Assembly: GCF_000332095.2 (NCBI RefSeq)
Contig: NZ_KI913949.1
Span: forward strand, 2,208,752 to 2,272,751
Direction of reading: 5' to 3'
From: Leptolyngbya sp. PCC 6406
GTDB taxonomy: Bacteria; Cyanobacteriota; Cyanobacteriia; Phormidesmidales; Phormidesmidaceae
Length of the DNA stretch: 64,000 nt
In this document: positions 33,788-42,163 of the stretch, one piece after another
Position numbering within the stretch: position 1 is the stretch's first letter
Layout of the letters: every line of letters starts with the position of its first letter
Notes under the pieces: model-generated
The model's database searches: none
What the model saw: the letters and a program-made list of their open reading frames with translations, nothing else
What the model was told of the DNA's origin: nothing
Program-made: the position numbers and the translations under genes

Positions 33788-35266
33788 ATGATGATTCAGA
33801 CCCCGGACTGGGTAAAACATGCTGTGTTTTACCAGATTTTCCCGGATCGCTTTGCCCGCACCCAAAGCCCCCGTCATCGGCCTGAGATGGCGGTGCCGCT
33901 GGAACCCTGGACAGCCCGCCCCACCCCTCAGGGTTACAAGGGTGGAGAACTCTGGGGGGTGGCGGAGCAGTTGGACTATCTCCAGGATCTGGGGGTGACG
34001 GCCCTCTACTTCACCCCCATTTTCCAATCCGCTAGCAACCACCGTTACCACACCCACGACTACTACCAAGTGGATCCCCTATTGGGAGGTAATGATGCCT
34101 TTCAGGATCTCCTGACGGCGGCCCACCAGCGTCAGATGCGGGTGGTACTAGATGGGGTGTTTAACCATGCCAGTCGGGGCTTTTTTTACTTCAACGACAT
34201 TTTGGAAAACGGCCCTGCTTCCCCTTGGCTGGACTGGTTTCAGGTGGAAGCTTGGCCCCTCTCTGCCTACGATGGCGACTATCCCGCCAACTATCGCAGT
34301 TGGGTCAACAACCGCGCCCTGCCCCAGTTCAACCATGCCAACCCGGCGGCGAGAGAGTACCTGATGCGGGTAGGGGAACATTGGGTACGTCAGGGTATTG
34401 ATGGCTGGCGATTGGATGTGCCTTTCGAGGTCAAGGCCGAGGGCTTTTGGCAAGAATTTCGTCAGCGGATCAAGGCGATTAACCCGGAGGCTTACATCGT
34501 GGGGGAGGTGTGGCGCAATGCCCAGGAATGGCTGGACGGTAGCCAGTTTGACGGGGTAATGAACTACCTGTTTACGGGACCAACCCTGGCCTTTACAGGG
34601 GGCGATCGTGTGCGCATGGATTATGCGGAAGAACCGGATTACTATCCCTATCCGGCTTTGGATGCTGCGGGCTATGGGCAAAAGATTAAGGCGCTTTTGG
34701 ATCTCTATCCCTGGGAAATTCAACTAGCCCAGCTCAATCTGCTCTCTAGCCATGACATTGCCCGTGCCTTGTCGGTGATGGGGGACGACCAGACTAGTCT
34801 TGAACTGGCGGTACTGCTCCAGATGACCTTTCCTGGTGCGCCTAGTATCTACTACGGGGATGAGGTGGGGTTACGGGGGGGGCTGGATCCCGACTGCCGC
34901 TGGGCTTTACCCCCCCGGTCTGAGTGGAATTTGGAGCTGTGGCAACATCACCGCGACCTGATTGCCCTCAGGCACGATCAGCCTGCTCTGCGCTTGGGGG
35001 ACTATCGGATTCTGGCTACGGTGGATCATGCCTATTGTTTTGCCCGCTGTCTGACGGATAGCGCGATGGCCCCTTTGGACCGGTCCTCGACCATCGTAGT
35101 TGCGGTGAATACCGGGGACCAAGTGGCCCAACTCACGCCCCAGCAGGTTCCGCCTAGTTTAGGTGATCCCCAGGTGTTGTATGGGGCGGGATCTCTAGAT
35201 TCGGGGGCGGGACAGGGCCGTTGGACTTTGACTCTTCCCCCCCGAACGGGGATCATTCTCGGGTAG
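33788..35266 (+). CDS. Glycoside hydrolase family 13 (neopullulanase/maltogenic-amylase-like)
   Basis: About 492 residues from the double ATG at 33788; homologues begin at this IQTPDWVKHAVFYQIFPDRF. A frame opens 9 codons earlier. The GH13 motifs are visible: DGVFNHAS (I), GWRLDVPFE with the nucleophile Asp (II), VGEVW with the acid Glu (III) and LLSSHD (IV). HTHDYYQVDPLLG before motif I is typical of the neopullulanase/cyclomaltodextrinase branch. It should hydrolyse alpha-1,4 (and perhaps 1,6) glucans such as glycogen-derived dextrins in the cytoplasm, as there is no signal peptide. The 3' end overlaps the convergent antiporter gene by 14 bp. Confidence 0.92.
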   Translation: MMIQTPDWVKHAVFYQIFPDRFARTQSPRHRPEMAVPLEPWTARPTPQGYKGGELWGVAEQLDYLQDLGVTALYFTPIFQSASNHRYHTHDYYQVDPLLGGNDAFQDLLTAAHQRQMRVVLDGVFNHASRGFFYFNDILENGPASPWLDWFQVEAWPLSAYDGDYPANYRSWVNNRALPQFNHANPAAREYLMRVGEHWVRQGIDGWRLDVPFEVKAEGFWQEFRQRIKAINPEAYIVGEVWRNAQEWLDGSQFDGVMNYLFTGPTLAFTGGDRVRMDYAEEPDYYPYPALDAAGYGQKIKALLDLYPWEIQLAQLNLLSSHDIARALSVMGDDQTSLELAVLLQMTFPGAPSIYYGDEVGLRGGLDPDCRWALPPRSEWNLELWQHHRDLIALRHDQPALRLGDYRILATVDHAYCFARCLTDSAMAPLDRSSTIVVAVNTGDQVAQLTPQQVPPSLGDPQVLYGAGSLDSGAGQGRWTLTLPPRTGIILG

Positions 35267-36350
35267 ATTTACGTCGAGGGTGGGGGAAATGCTGCCACAC
35301 CAGGGTCAGGAGGGTGATCACCGTCAGGGGAATAACGAAGAGCAGCATGACGTAGTTGTAGACCCCTAACTGGCTGTGCTCTACGGTGTTCATGATCAGA
35401 TAGGCACTGTAGGCGACGTAATAGCCCACAAACAGCAGCCCCTCCCAGCGGGAAATACGGTTGCCGGTGTAAAAAATCGGAAAACATGCGATCGCAACCG
35501 CCAGCAGTACGGGTAAATCTAACCGCAGTGCCGCCGTTGATACCGGAATGCCTCCTAGCATCGAGATAGTTCCCAAAACCGTAAGAATGTTGAAAATATT
35601 GCTCCCCACTACATTCCCCACGGCAATGTCTTGCTCCCCCCGGTAGCTGGCCACCACCGAGGTCGCCAGTTCCGGCATAGAGGTGCCCGCCGCCACAATC
35701 GTCAACCCAATGATGAGCTGGCTGACCCCCATAGCTTCTGCGATCTCAACGGCCCCATAGACCAGAAAACGTCCCCCGACCACCAATAGCCCCAGTCCTA
35801 TCAACACCAGTCCCACACTCACCAGAATTTGTACGGGGGTGCGTTTGACTAACGCATCGCCAGGGGGACATAGGGCATTCTGGGCTATTAATTTCGACTC
35901 CTTGCGCCCCTGGTACACCAGAAAAACGGTGTAGAGAACGCTGCCCATCAGCAGCAACATCCCCTCCCATTGTTCAATTCGACCATCCATAGCAAACACC
36001 ACCATCAAGGCCGAGACCCCGATCATGATCGGCACATCCAGACGAATCAACTGCTGTGCCACCGTCAGCGGCACAATTACAGCAGACAGACCCAAGATCA
36101 TCAACACATTGAAAATATTGCTACCAATCACATTGCCTAGGGCAATATCCACCTGGCCATGGGCATAGGACTGGAGGCTCACCGCCAACTCCGGCGCACT
36201 GGTGCCATAGCTGACAACGGTGAGACCAATCACTAGGGGGGAAAGCCCGACAAGGGTGGCGAGGCTAGAGGCTCCCCGTACCAACAGGTCTGCCCCAATG
36301 ACTAACAACAGAAAGCCACCTATCAAGGACAGAATCGTGAGAATGCTCAT
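35253..36350 (-). CDS. Calcium/sodium antiporter (CaCA family)
   Basis: A 365-residue membrane protein with about ten helices in two inverted halves, each bearing the CaCA alpha-repeat: VSYGTSAPELAVSLQSYAHG with LGNVIGSNIFNVL, and AAGTSMPELATSVVASYRGE with VGNVVGSNIFNIL. The GTSxPEhxxS and GNxxGSNhFN motifs carry the ion-binding Glu and Asn. It exchanges Ca2+ or K+ for Na+ (or H+) across the membrane, as in YrbG and cyanobacterial relatives. Convergent with the GH13 gene, overlapping by 14 bp at the 3' ends. Confidence 0.94.
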   Translation of the reverse strand: MSILTILSLIGGFLLLVIGADLLVRGASSLATLVGLSPLVIGLTVVSYGTSAPELAVSLQSYAHGQVDIALGNVIGSNIFNVLMILGLSAVIVPLTVAQQLIRLDVPIMIGVSALMVVFAMDGRIEQWEGMLLLMGSVLYTVFLVYQGRKESKLIAQNALCPPGDALVKRTPVQILVSVGLVLIGLGLLVVGGRFLVYGAVEIAEAMGVSQLIIGLTIVAAGTSMPELATSVVASYRGEQDIAVGNVVGSNIFNILTVLGTISMLGGIPVSTAALRLDLPVLLAVAIACFPIFYTGNRISRWEGLLFVGYYVAYSAYLIMNTVEHSQLGVYNYVMLLFVIPLTVITLLTLVWQHFPHPRRKSTRE

Positions 36351-36520
36351 AGCGGTTGGACAAGGGAGAAGGGGCTAGCGCAGGAAGCTGTCTGAGCAGG
36401 TTTAAGCTTGGGCAATCCATGCTGACATTCTTTCACTGTAACGGTAGACGCGATGGATCGATTCCCCCAGTTCCTTAGGATAGGGAGAGGTTCCCCATCG
36501 TTGCCCTGAGTTCTTAATCT

Positions 36521-37150
36521 ATGACCCTAGCACCCTGGCGATCGCCCTTAGCCCGTGCCCTGCATCGCAATCGCAGCCGTCCCTATAGCCGCTATTTGCA
36601 ACTGGCGACCCTGCGGGCCGATGGTCGCCCCGCTAACCGTACCGTGGTATTTCGGGGCTTTCTACCCGAGAGCGATCGCCTGATATTTGTCACCGATACC
36701 CGTAGTAACAAGGTTGTGTCCCTTGGGGATGCCCCCGCCGCTGAAGCCTGCTGGTATTTCACCCAAACCCGAGAACAGTTTCGCCTGGGGGGCACCCTGA
36801 CCCTGGTAACGGCAGCAACGGTAGAGGAAACGCTCCAAGTTGCCCGCCATCACGCTTGGCAAGCCCTCTCCGACAACGCCCGCCAGCAGTTCACCTGGCC
36901 CCATCCCGGCCAGCCCCATATTGCGGATGGCTTCGACACCCCCCATCCTGACCCCACCGCACCTCTGGACGGTTTTGCCTTGCTACTGCTGAACCCAGAC
37001 CAAGTGGATCACCTAGAACTGCGAGGTTCGCCCCAAAATCGCTGGATTTACCTGCGGCAGGAGAATAGTTTGGTGGATGTGATGGTCAGGGACCAGCCCA
37101 AAGGGGTTATCGCGGCGCCCTCTTGGCGAGCTATCGTCGTCAATCCCTAA
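36521..37150 (+). CDS. FMN-dependent PPOX-type flavoprotein (Npun_F5749-like)
   Basis: A 209-residue pyridoxamine-5'-phosphate-oxidase-like split-barrel protein. RPYSRYLQLATLRADGRPAN and RTVVFRGF form the first strands, RSNKVVSL binds FMN phosphate, and EACWYFTQTREQFRLGGTL is a conserved core. The C-terminus (NRWIYLRQENSLVDVMVRDQ, then W) resembles the Alr4036/Npun_F5749 family. True PdxH is longer at the C-terminus with a different R-x-P motif, so this is a flavin reductase or oxidase of unknown substrate. A perfect 22-bp-stem hairpin follows the stop. Confidence 0.85.
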   Translation: MTLAPWRSPLARALHRNRSRPYSRYLQLATLRADGRPANRTVVFRGFLPESDRLIFVTDTRSNKVVSLGDAPAAEACWYFTQTREQFRLGGTLTLVTAATVEETLQVARHHAWQALSDNARQQFTWPHPGQPHIADGFDTPHPDPTAPLDGFALLLLNPDQVDHLELRGSPQNRWIYLRQENSLVDVMVRDQPKGVIAAPSWRAIVVNP

Positions 37151-37156
37151 TAGAGA

Positions 37157-37203
37157 AAGGCAGCTTCCCACTCACCCCAACGGGGTGAGTGGGAAGCTGC
37201 CTT
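37157..37203. terminator. Large bidirectional hairpin terminator
   Basis: A perfect 22-bp stem (37157-37178 with 37182-37203) around AAC, starting AAGGCAGCTTCCCACTCACC. It stands between the convergent PPOX (+) and XRE (-) genes. The GGCAGCTTCCCACT part also occurs near position 227, so it is partly a dispersed repeat. Confidence 0.8.
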
Positions 37204-37225
37204 CTGCCTTGCGGTACTGGCAATC

Positions 37226-37519
37226 CTAGTGAGATGGGGTTGTGACAGAAACCCGAACCTGGCAACCAACTTTACACAGTAGTTGAATGAGCTGCTCGGT
37301 CGTGAAGCGGCTTAGTTCCCCATTCATTAAATTCTGCATCTGGGGTGAAGTCTGTCTCAGGGCTATGGCGGCTTCCACTGGCGTCCAGCCACGATTCTGA
37401 ATACAGTGCTGGAGTTCTAACATCAGGTCGGTGCGGATTTTGAGACTAGCGGCTTCAGCCATCGCTAGGTCAAGGATATCTTGGTCCCAATCTAGGGCCG
37501 GAGGCTCAAGTACAGTCAT
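37226..37519 (-). CDS. XRE-like helix-turn-helix protein (HigA-like)
   Basis: A 97-residue DNA-binding protein. The helix-turn-helix spans WTPVEAAIALRQTSPQMQNL and is followed by MNGELSRFTTEQLIQLL and a beta end (GCQVRVSVTT), the layout of short HigA/XRE antitoxins associated with HigB-type toxins. No toxin gene precedes it: only 112 bp separate it from the divergent asparaginase gene. It may therefore be an orphan regulator or antitoxin. Confidence 0.8.
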   Translation of the reverse strand: MTVLEPPALDWDQDILDLAMAEAASLKIRTDLMLELQHCIQNRGWTPVEAAIALRQTSPQMQNLMNGELSRFTTEQLIQLLCKVGCQVRVSVTTPSH

Positions 37520-37631
37520 GGTGAATTTCTTCCTTTGCTCAAAATAAACCGCATCGAACGCAAAACTATTTTAAGATGTGATATTTCGATGATCTGCTTC
37601 TTGCATCTTTCCTTAACGCAACGCCGAACAC

Positions 37632-38561
37632 ATGGATAAGCCTTTTTCCCTCATGATCCATGGGGGCTCGGGAACCCTAGAACATATCAAACGAGAAGGA
37701 AGCGAAGCAGACTTTACCCGCAGCCTCCACGACATCCTAGAGGCAGGTCGAAAAATTTTAGCGGCGGGGGGGGGTGCCCTTGACGCCGTTGAGCATTGTG
37801 CCATCTGTCTCGAAAATGACCCCCTTTACAACGCGGGGCGGGGCTCTGTCCTGAATGAGTACGGGGAAGTGGAAATGGACGCTGCCATTATGGATGGTCG
37901 GGATTTGGATGCAGGGTCCGTTGCGGGGATCACCTACATCAAAAACCCGATTGCCTTAGCCCGCTGCGTGCTCGATAAAAGTGAACATGTGATGCTGATC
38001 GGTAAAGGAGCTATGGAGTTTGCCAAGCTCCACAGCATCACGCGGATGGAGGATGACTACTTTGTCGTAGAGTCTCGCATTCGTCAGTGGCGGGAAGCCC
38101 AGCAGTCAGGTCGGATGATGCTGGACCACGAAGATGCGGAACCTCAATATAAGCTGGGCACTATTGGCGCTGTCGCCCGTGATCAGGCAGGTAACCTAGC
38201 TGCCGCCACCTCCACTGGAGGCATTGTCAACAAGCGCTGGGGCCGGGTGGGGGACAGTCCCATCATTGGGGCGGGCGTCTTTGCCGACAATGAAACCTGT
38301 GCCGTATCCGCCACAGGCTACGGAGAGCAGTTTCAGCGCACGGTGCTGAGTAAGACTATTTCCGATCTGATCTATTTCAAGGGTCTTTCTGGACCGGAGG
38401 CGGCGAAGGCAGGAATCCAATACCTGGTGGATAAGGTAAACGGTCTCGGGGGGGTGATTGTGATCGACCAAATGGGGCGGTGCGCCGTGGGTCACTCCAC
38501 CTCGGGCATGATCTACGGCTGGATTGAGCATGGGGGCGATACCTATTGCAAGCTGTCCTGA
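37632..38561 (+). CDS. iaaA: Isoaspartyl peptidase / plant-type L-asparaginase
   Basis: A 309-residue Ntn hydrolase. IHGGSGT at the N-terminus, the NAGRGSVLN substrate loop and the autocleavage site LGTIGAVA are visible; cleavage before Thr177 would free the nucleophile and produce alpha and beta subunits of about 176 and 133 residues. GDSPIIGAGVFADN and SATGYGEQFQRT complete the active site. It removes isoaspartyl residues from damaged peptides and hydrolyses asparagine. The annotation usually given is isoaspartyl aminopeptidase; a cyanophycin-dipeptide role is known for relatives in cyanobacteria. Confidence 0.95.
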   Translation: MDKPFSLMIHGGSGTLEHIKREGSEADFTRSLHDILEAGRKILAAGGGALDAVEHCAICLENDPLYNAGRGSVLNEYGEVEMDAAIMDGRDLDAGSVAGITYIKNPIALARCVLDKSEHVMLIGKGAMEFAKLHSITRMEDDYFVVESRIRQWREAQQSGRMMLDHEDAEPQYKLGTIGAVARDQAGNLAAATSTGGIVNKRWGRVGDSPIIGAGVFADNETCAVSATGYGEQFQRTVLSKTISDLIYFKGLSGPEAAKAGIQYLVDKVNGLGGVIVIDQMGRCAVGHSTSGMIYGWIEHGGDTYCKLS

Positions 38562-38603
38562 GGAAGCAAACTCGCTCTCAGAAACAGGCCCTTAGAAACA
38601 GGT

Positions 38604-38640
38604 AAGTATCGGGACAGCCCTATGCTCCATCCCGATACTT
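38604..38640. terminator. Hairpin between convergent genes
   Basis: A perfect 11-bp stem, AAGTATCGGGA (38604-38614) with TCCCGATACTT (38630-38640), loop 15 nt. It separates the convergent iaaA and Ig-like genes and may end both transcripts. Confidence 0.6.
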
Positions 38641-38668
38641 AGACTTGCCGATATTGATAATTGCCTGC

Positions 38669-39712
38669 CTATTGGTGGGTGAGGTTCATTTGGCTGCTAG
38701 CCCGCTCCCCGTCTTGGCTAGCGGTGGCTGACACCGTGTAACGGGTACCGCGTCCGCTCAAGAGCCCCAGAGACACATTAATTTGGAACACGCCATTGGC
38801 GTCAGCGGTGACTTGGCTTTCTAAGAGGGTTTGTCCCACACTGGCGAGGCCAAAGATGGAGGTGCTACCCGTTACCTGAATATCCACTGTTGCCCCAGGC
38901 CGGGTCTGCCCGACCAGGGTAAAGCTGCCACCCCCTACAGTACTGTTATTGGTGGGGCTAGTGAAGACGGGGGCTAGGGGCACTGCGGTATTGGGCTTAC
39001 CGGGCTGTTCTACCACGGTGCTGGGGCCAGTTGTCGCCGTGGCGGTGGCGGTAAATACTGCTGGCTGGGGTGCGATCGCATAGCTGGTCTGGCCTTCCCG
39101 GCGCAGACGCCCCACCACCACGCCCTCTGCTAGGCGAGTATTGGGGGTAACGGTCAAGGTGGCGACATAGACCCCGGCAGAAACCTCCTGAACTGGGAGG
39201 GTCTGGACAGTTTGACCGTCGCGCACCAGCAGTACAGATCCCTGAGATCCGGGGGTGCCGTTAATCGTGACTAAAAAGGTAGTGTTTGGCCCCAGCGGAC
39301 TAGAGGCAGCGTTATGGGTAATGGAGGCGATCTCTACCGCCGGACGGGGGGCTTGCACCTGAAACTGCCAGGAGGATGTGCGCTTGAATCCGTCGCCGCC
39401 AATGTATTCCACCTGTACATTGACTGGCCCTGTGGGGAAGGGGGTACTGGGACGATAGGTAAAGAGGTTGGGGGTAATGGTGCTGGTACTGGTAACGTTC
39501 TGGCCGTTTACCAAGATCACGACTGACCCAGCTTGTACGGTACCGCTACTGGTGTCAAATTGCCCTGAGATCGCGGCATCCGGGGAAATATTCTGGGCGT
39601 TGACTGTAGGGCTGACGTTAACTACCCGTTGGGCCATTGCTGGTGCGATCGCACCAGGAGTCAACAACAGGGCACTGGTCAAGGCCAATAGAGACTTACG
39701 CATGGCTACCAC
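38669..39712 (-). CDS. Secreted Ig-like beta-sandwich protein
   Basis: A 347-residue secreted protein: signal peptide MVAMRKSLLALTSALLLTPG... cut near AMAQ, then about three beta-sandwich units. Unit 1 (VVNVSPTVNAQNISPDAAIS, GSVVILVNGQNVT) resembles bacterial Ig-like folds; unit 2 (VEIASITHNAASSPLGPNTT) is similar; unit 3 (PVFTSPTNNSTVGGGSFTLV, GQTRPGATVDIQV) is a clear Ig-like domain of the kind used in surface and wall proteins. A Thr/Ala-rich linker (TATATATTGPSTV) precedes unit 3. There is no catalytic motif or anchor; likely a periplasmic or extracellular structural protein. Confidence 0.75.
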   Translation of the reverse strand: MVAMRKSLLALTSALLLTPGAIAPAMAQRVVNVSPTVNAQNISPDAAISGQFDTSSGTVQAGSVVILVNGQNVTSTSTITPNLFTYRPSTPFPTGPVNVQVEYIGGDGFKRTSSWQFQVQAPRPAVEIASITHNAASSPLGPNTTFLVTINGTPGSQGSVLLVRDGQTVQTLPVQEVSAGVYVATLTVTPNTRLAEGVVVGRLRREGQTSYAIAPQPAVFTATATATTGPSTVVEQPGKPNTAVPLAPVFTSPTNNSTVGGGSFTLVGQTRPGATVDIQVTGSTSIFGLASVGQTLLESQVTADANGVFQINVSLGLLSGRGTRYTVSATASQDGERASSQMNLTHQ

Positions 39713-40701
39713 TTAATCACTTCTCCGTTTGATAACTTCTTCGCCCCAGGGGTTACGGGCGTTCTTCGGTTGGGCCAGAAAGACATCGATCAGACAGAGT
39801 GTTTCTGACCGATAGTTCCAGAATAAGTTCCCAAAACCGCAAAAATCCGGCAATAAGTCTAAAAATCTTACCTAAGCATTTTTTCCAACTCCCATCACCG
39901 CTGTCGTCCTCAACTGCCCTGGGTAGAAGCAATCCGGGCCATCCGAGGACAGGAATCAGAACCCCATACTGCTCCTGCTGGCTCCAAACCTATCTCAGAC
40001 ACCTCAGCCCTCCCGCTTCGCAGGCTTGGCTAGGTCGTCTTCCCCCAACCCTAGATATGCCCGAGCAGATCTTGACCGGATCGCAAAACGGTATAATGCT
40101 GGGGTGTATGATAAGTTCTCCAGTTTTGAGTAGTGACTACATATTGATTTTCATCGGACTTCTAGATCATTCTCTTTAGCAAATTTCCTAGTTTGTCTTC
40201 TACAGATTCCTATAGATATTCAACCTTATAGGCTTTCCAGAAGCGCTAATTTTTCGCTAGAGTTTAGGCTCACGATCCTATTTATAGGCTCCTCTGCGCT
40301 CTCCGAATGTGTACTGGAAATCTGGCAACCTTTGAGGGTTGATATTCGTCTATACTGTCTTGGCGAATTTGTTTTGGGAAAAGATTCTCCCAAATTCAGG
40401 AGACTATATTTGGGTGCATCCTAATTATCCCAATGCCTCCCTTGTTACCTTTGAGGAGGCATCAAATGGGTGGGCACCGAACCTAAGACGGAAGCAGAGA
40501 TCAAGAAGGTCATAATACGACTTTGATTTCTGAAGATCTTCGTAGTGCGGGTCGAACCGCGTTTGCGCAGTGTCTCCGCCAGGAGAAAACCCACGAAGAG
40601 GCTTACTCAAAGTTCATGCAGAATCGCTATGTTGGCTGGATTGTGTTTGAAGTTCTGTGTCTGAAAGTTCTCTGTATATCTCTAGCGTTTAACGAATCCC
40701 T
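39713..40701. other. Long spacer before the NYN/CIS block
   Basis: Nearly 1 kb without a convincing gene, and AT-richer from about 40130 to 40430 than its neighbours. A TATAAT box (40092-40097) with TTGACC 14 bp upstream precedes a 23-codon frame at 40108-40179 (MISSPVLSSDYILIFIGLLD, then HSL), hydrophobic and unproven. A small hairpin TTGGGA/TCCCAA lies near 40374-40393. Other open frames (39799-40179, 40425-40610, 40523-40717) look like chance. Confidence 0.5.
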
Positions 40702-41229
40702 ATGCCTCAACCTATGAACCGCCTTTCCATCTTCGTGGATGGCAACAATATGTTTTACGCCCAGCAAAAAAACGGCTGGTTTTTTGACCCTAAACGGGTA
40801 CTAGAGTTTTTTCTCGCTCTTGATGGTGGTCTGTCTCTGGTGAATGCCTTTTGGTATACCGGCCTCAAAGATCCCCAAGATCAGCGAGGATTTCGAGATG
40901 CCCTGATTAGTCTGGGCTACACTGTGCGCACAAAAATCTTGAAGGAATATTACGACGATAATTCCGGTCGATATTCCCAGAAGGCCAATCTAGATATTGA
41001 AATTGTGGTAGACATGTTTAATACCGTGGATCAATACGATCGCGTGGTGTTATTCAGCGGTGATGGGGACTTTGAGCGAGCGATCGAACTGCTGCGGTCC
41101 AAAAGTACCCACATTACCGTCGTCTCTACGGAGGGTATGATTGCCCGAGAACTCCGTAATGCCACTGACCGCTACCTAGATCTTAATGATATCCGTAGCC
41201 ATATCGAGAAGGTGGATAATTATCACTAA
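40702..41229 (+). CDS. LabA-like NYN domain protein
   Basis: A 175-residue NYN/PIN-fold protein of the LabA/DUF88 family. Acidic residues of the presumed nuclease site are visible: IFVDGNNMFY, KANLDIEIVVDMF and VLFSGDGDFERAIELL. Cyanobacterial LabA takes part in clock output and other NYN proteins are RNases; which applies here is open. A second ATG at 40714 is possible. It stands alone between a long spacer and the injection-system genes, with 40 bp to the convergent PAAR gene. Confidence 0.88.
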   Translation: MPQPMNRLSIFVDGNNMFYAQQKNGWFFDPKRVLEFFLALDGGLSLVNAFWYTGLKDPQDQRGFRDALISLGYTVRTKILKEYYDDNSGRYSQKANLDIEIVVDMFNTVDQYDRVVLFSGDGDFERAIELLRSKSTHITVVSTEGMIARELRNATDRYLDLNDIRSHIEKVDNYH

Positions 41230-41269
41230 TCATCTCACTAACAATTCATCTCACTAACAATTATCACTC

Positions 41270-41584
41270 CTAGGCAATCAGAACAGTAGGACAACAGGGG
41301 GAGAGCACTGCGGTGGTTAGTTTGACGCCAGTGACGGCGTTAACGCCTTCTACTGTGGAGCCTAGACGGGCGGCGGGGCGGCCCGAAATCAGCACTGTGG
41401 GAGAACCGACGGTAATGGCTCCGACACAGACGGCTCCACTGACCAAATCTCCGATGACGGCGGCGGGCAAGCCCCCAATTAACACATTGGGAATGCCGGG
41501 TCCGGTGATCGGATCTGCGGTGACGGTGAGGTCAGTCAGTCTGGCGGCGGGGGTACCCATAGTTGTGGTGGGTCTAGTGACCAT
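41270..41584 (-). CDS. PAAR spike-tip protein of the contractile injection system
   Basis: About 104 residues from ATG 41584 (MVTRPTTTMGTPAARLTDLT); the open frame reaches a GTG at 41764 but those residues overlap the divergent gp25 gene. The repeated PAAR pattern is seen three times: IPNVLIGGLPAAVIGD, SPTVLISGRPAARLGS and the final CPTVLIA. PAAR proteins cap the spike of phage-like injection systems and sharpen the tip. It is divergent from the baseplate genes, whereas PAAR usually lies in line with them. Mid-protein CVGAITVG retains one of the usual cysteines. Confidence 0.8.
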   Translation of the reverse strand: MVTRPTTTMGTPAARLTDLTVTADPITGPGIPNVLIGGLPAAVIGDLVSGAVCVGAITVGSPTVLISGRPAARLGSTVEGVNAVTGVKLTTAVLSPCCPTVLIA

Positions 41585-41732
41585 CAATGAGGATGCCTCA
41601 ACGGTAGCATTAGCCCCCTGGATGGCCAAAGATGGCAAGGCATCGGTGGGACGGAGAGGGTCAGAAAACTCGACTTTTGGGGAGTTTACAGGGGACCACG
41701 AGCTGCGTAAGGTTGGGGCGGTATGCTGAGGG

Positions 41733-42161
41733 ATGCCTGTGGTACAAGCTGGTGGCGATCGCACCCCTAATCCTCTAGGGCAGGGCTTGGCCTTTCCTCT
41801 ACGGGTGAGTGTTCAGGGGGGGCTTCAGCTCAGTGCCCGAGAGCGGAATCTAGAGGACAGTATTCGCATCATTTTGGGCACCAGCGTCGGGGAGCGGATC
41901 TATCGCTCTGACTTTGGCTGTCGGCTGTCGGAGTTGGTGTTTGCCCCCTTAAATACCCAAACCCTGCTGCTGATTCGTCTATATGTTCAGGAGGCGCTGG
42001 TGAAGTGGGAACCTCGGATTGAGCTTCAGGAGGTGCGGACGGTGCCGGATCCGGTGCGGGGCCGGGTTGATATTTCGATTCTCTATCGCCCAAAGTCCGG
42101 TCACGATAGCCGTAGTCTGGTGTATCCCTTTTATCTGTTGCCCCCTGGGGAGGTGTCCTAG
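41733..42161 (+). CDS. Baseplate wedge protein, GPW/gp25 family
   Basis: A 142-residue gp25-like protein: GLAFPLRVSVQGGLQLSARE, then SIRIILGTSVGERIYRSDFG with the family's GER(x)xRpxFG core, and LYVQEALVKWEPRIELQEV. In T4-like and eCIS particles gp25 forms the ring that connects baseplate to sheath and helps trigger contraction. ATG 41733 is the chosen start; the N-terminal 20 residues are extra. It heads a plus-strand run of five genes, 2 bp before baseplate J. Confidence 0.92.
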   Translation: MPVVQAGGDRTPNPLGQGLAFPLRVSVQGGLQLSARERNLEDSIRIILGTSVGERIYRSDFGCRLSELVFAPLNTQTLLLIRLYVQEALVKWEPRIELQEVRTVPDPVRGRVDISILYRPKSGHDSRSLVYPFYLLPPGEVS

Positions 42162-42163
42162 CT

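Noticed and set aside
39799-40179. A 126-codon frame in the long spacer
   Set aside because: Irregular composition, no domain; only its last 23 codons have a possible promoter and are listed as a weak finding.
41313-41729. A 138-codon plus-strand frame across the PAAR gene
   Set aside because: The minus-strand frame shows the PAAR repeats (xPTVLIxGxPAARxGD). The plus-strand translation only mirrors this and has no family.
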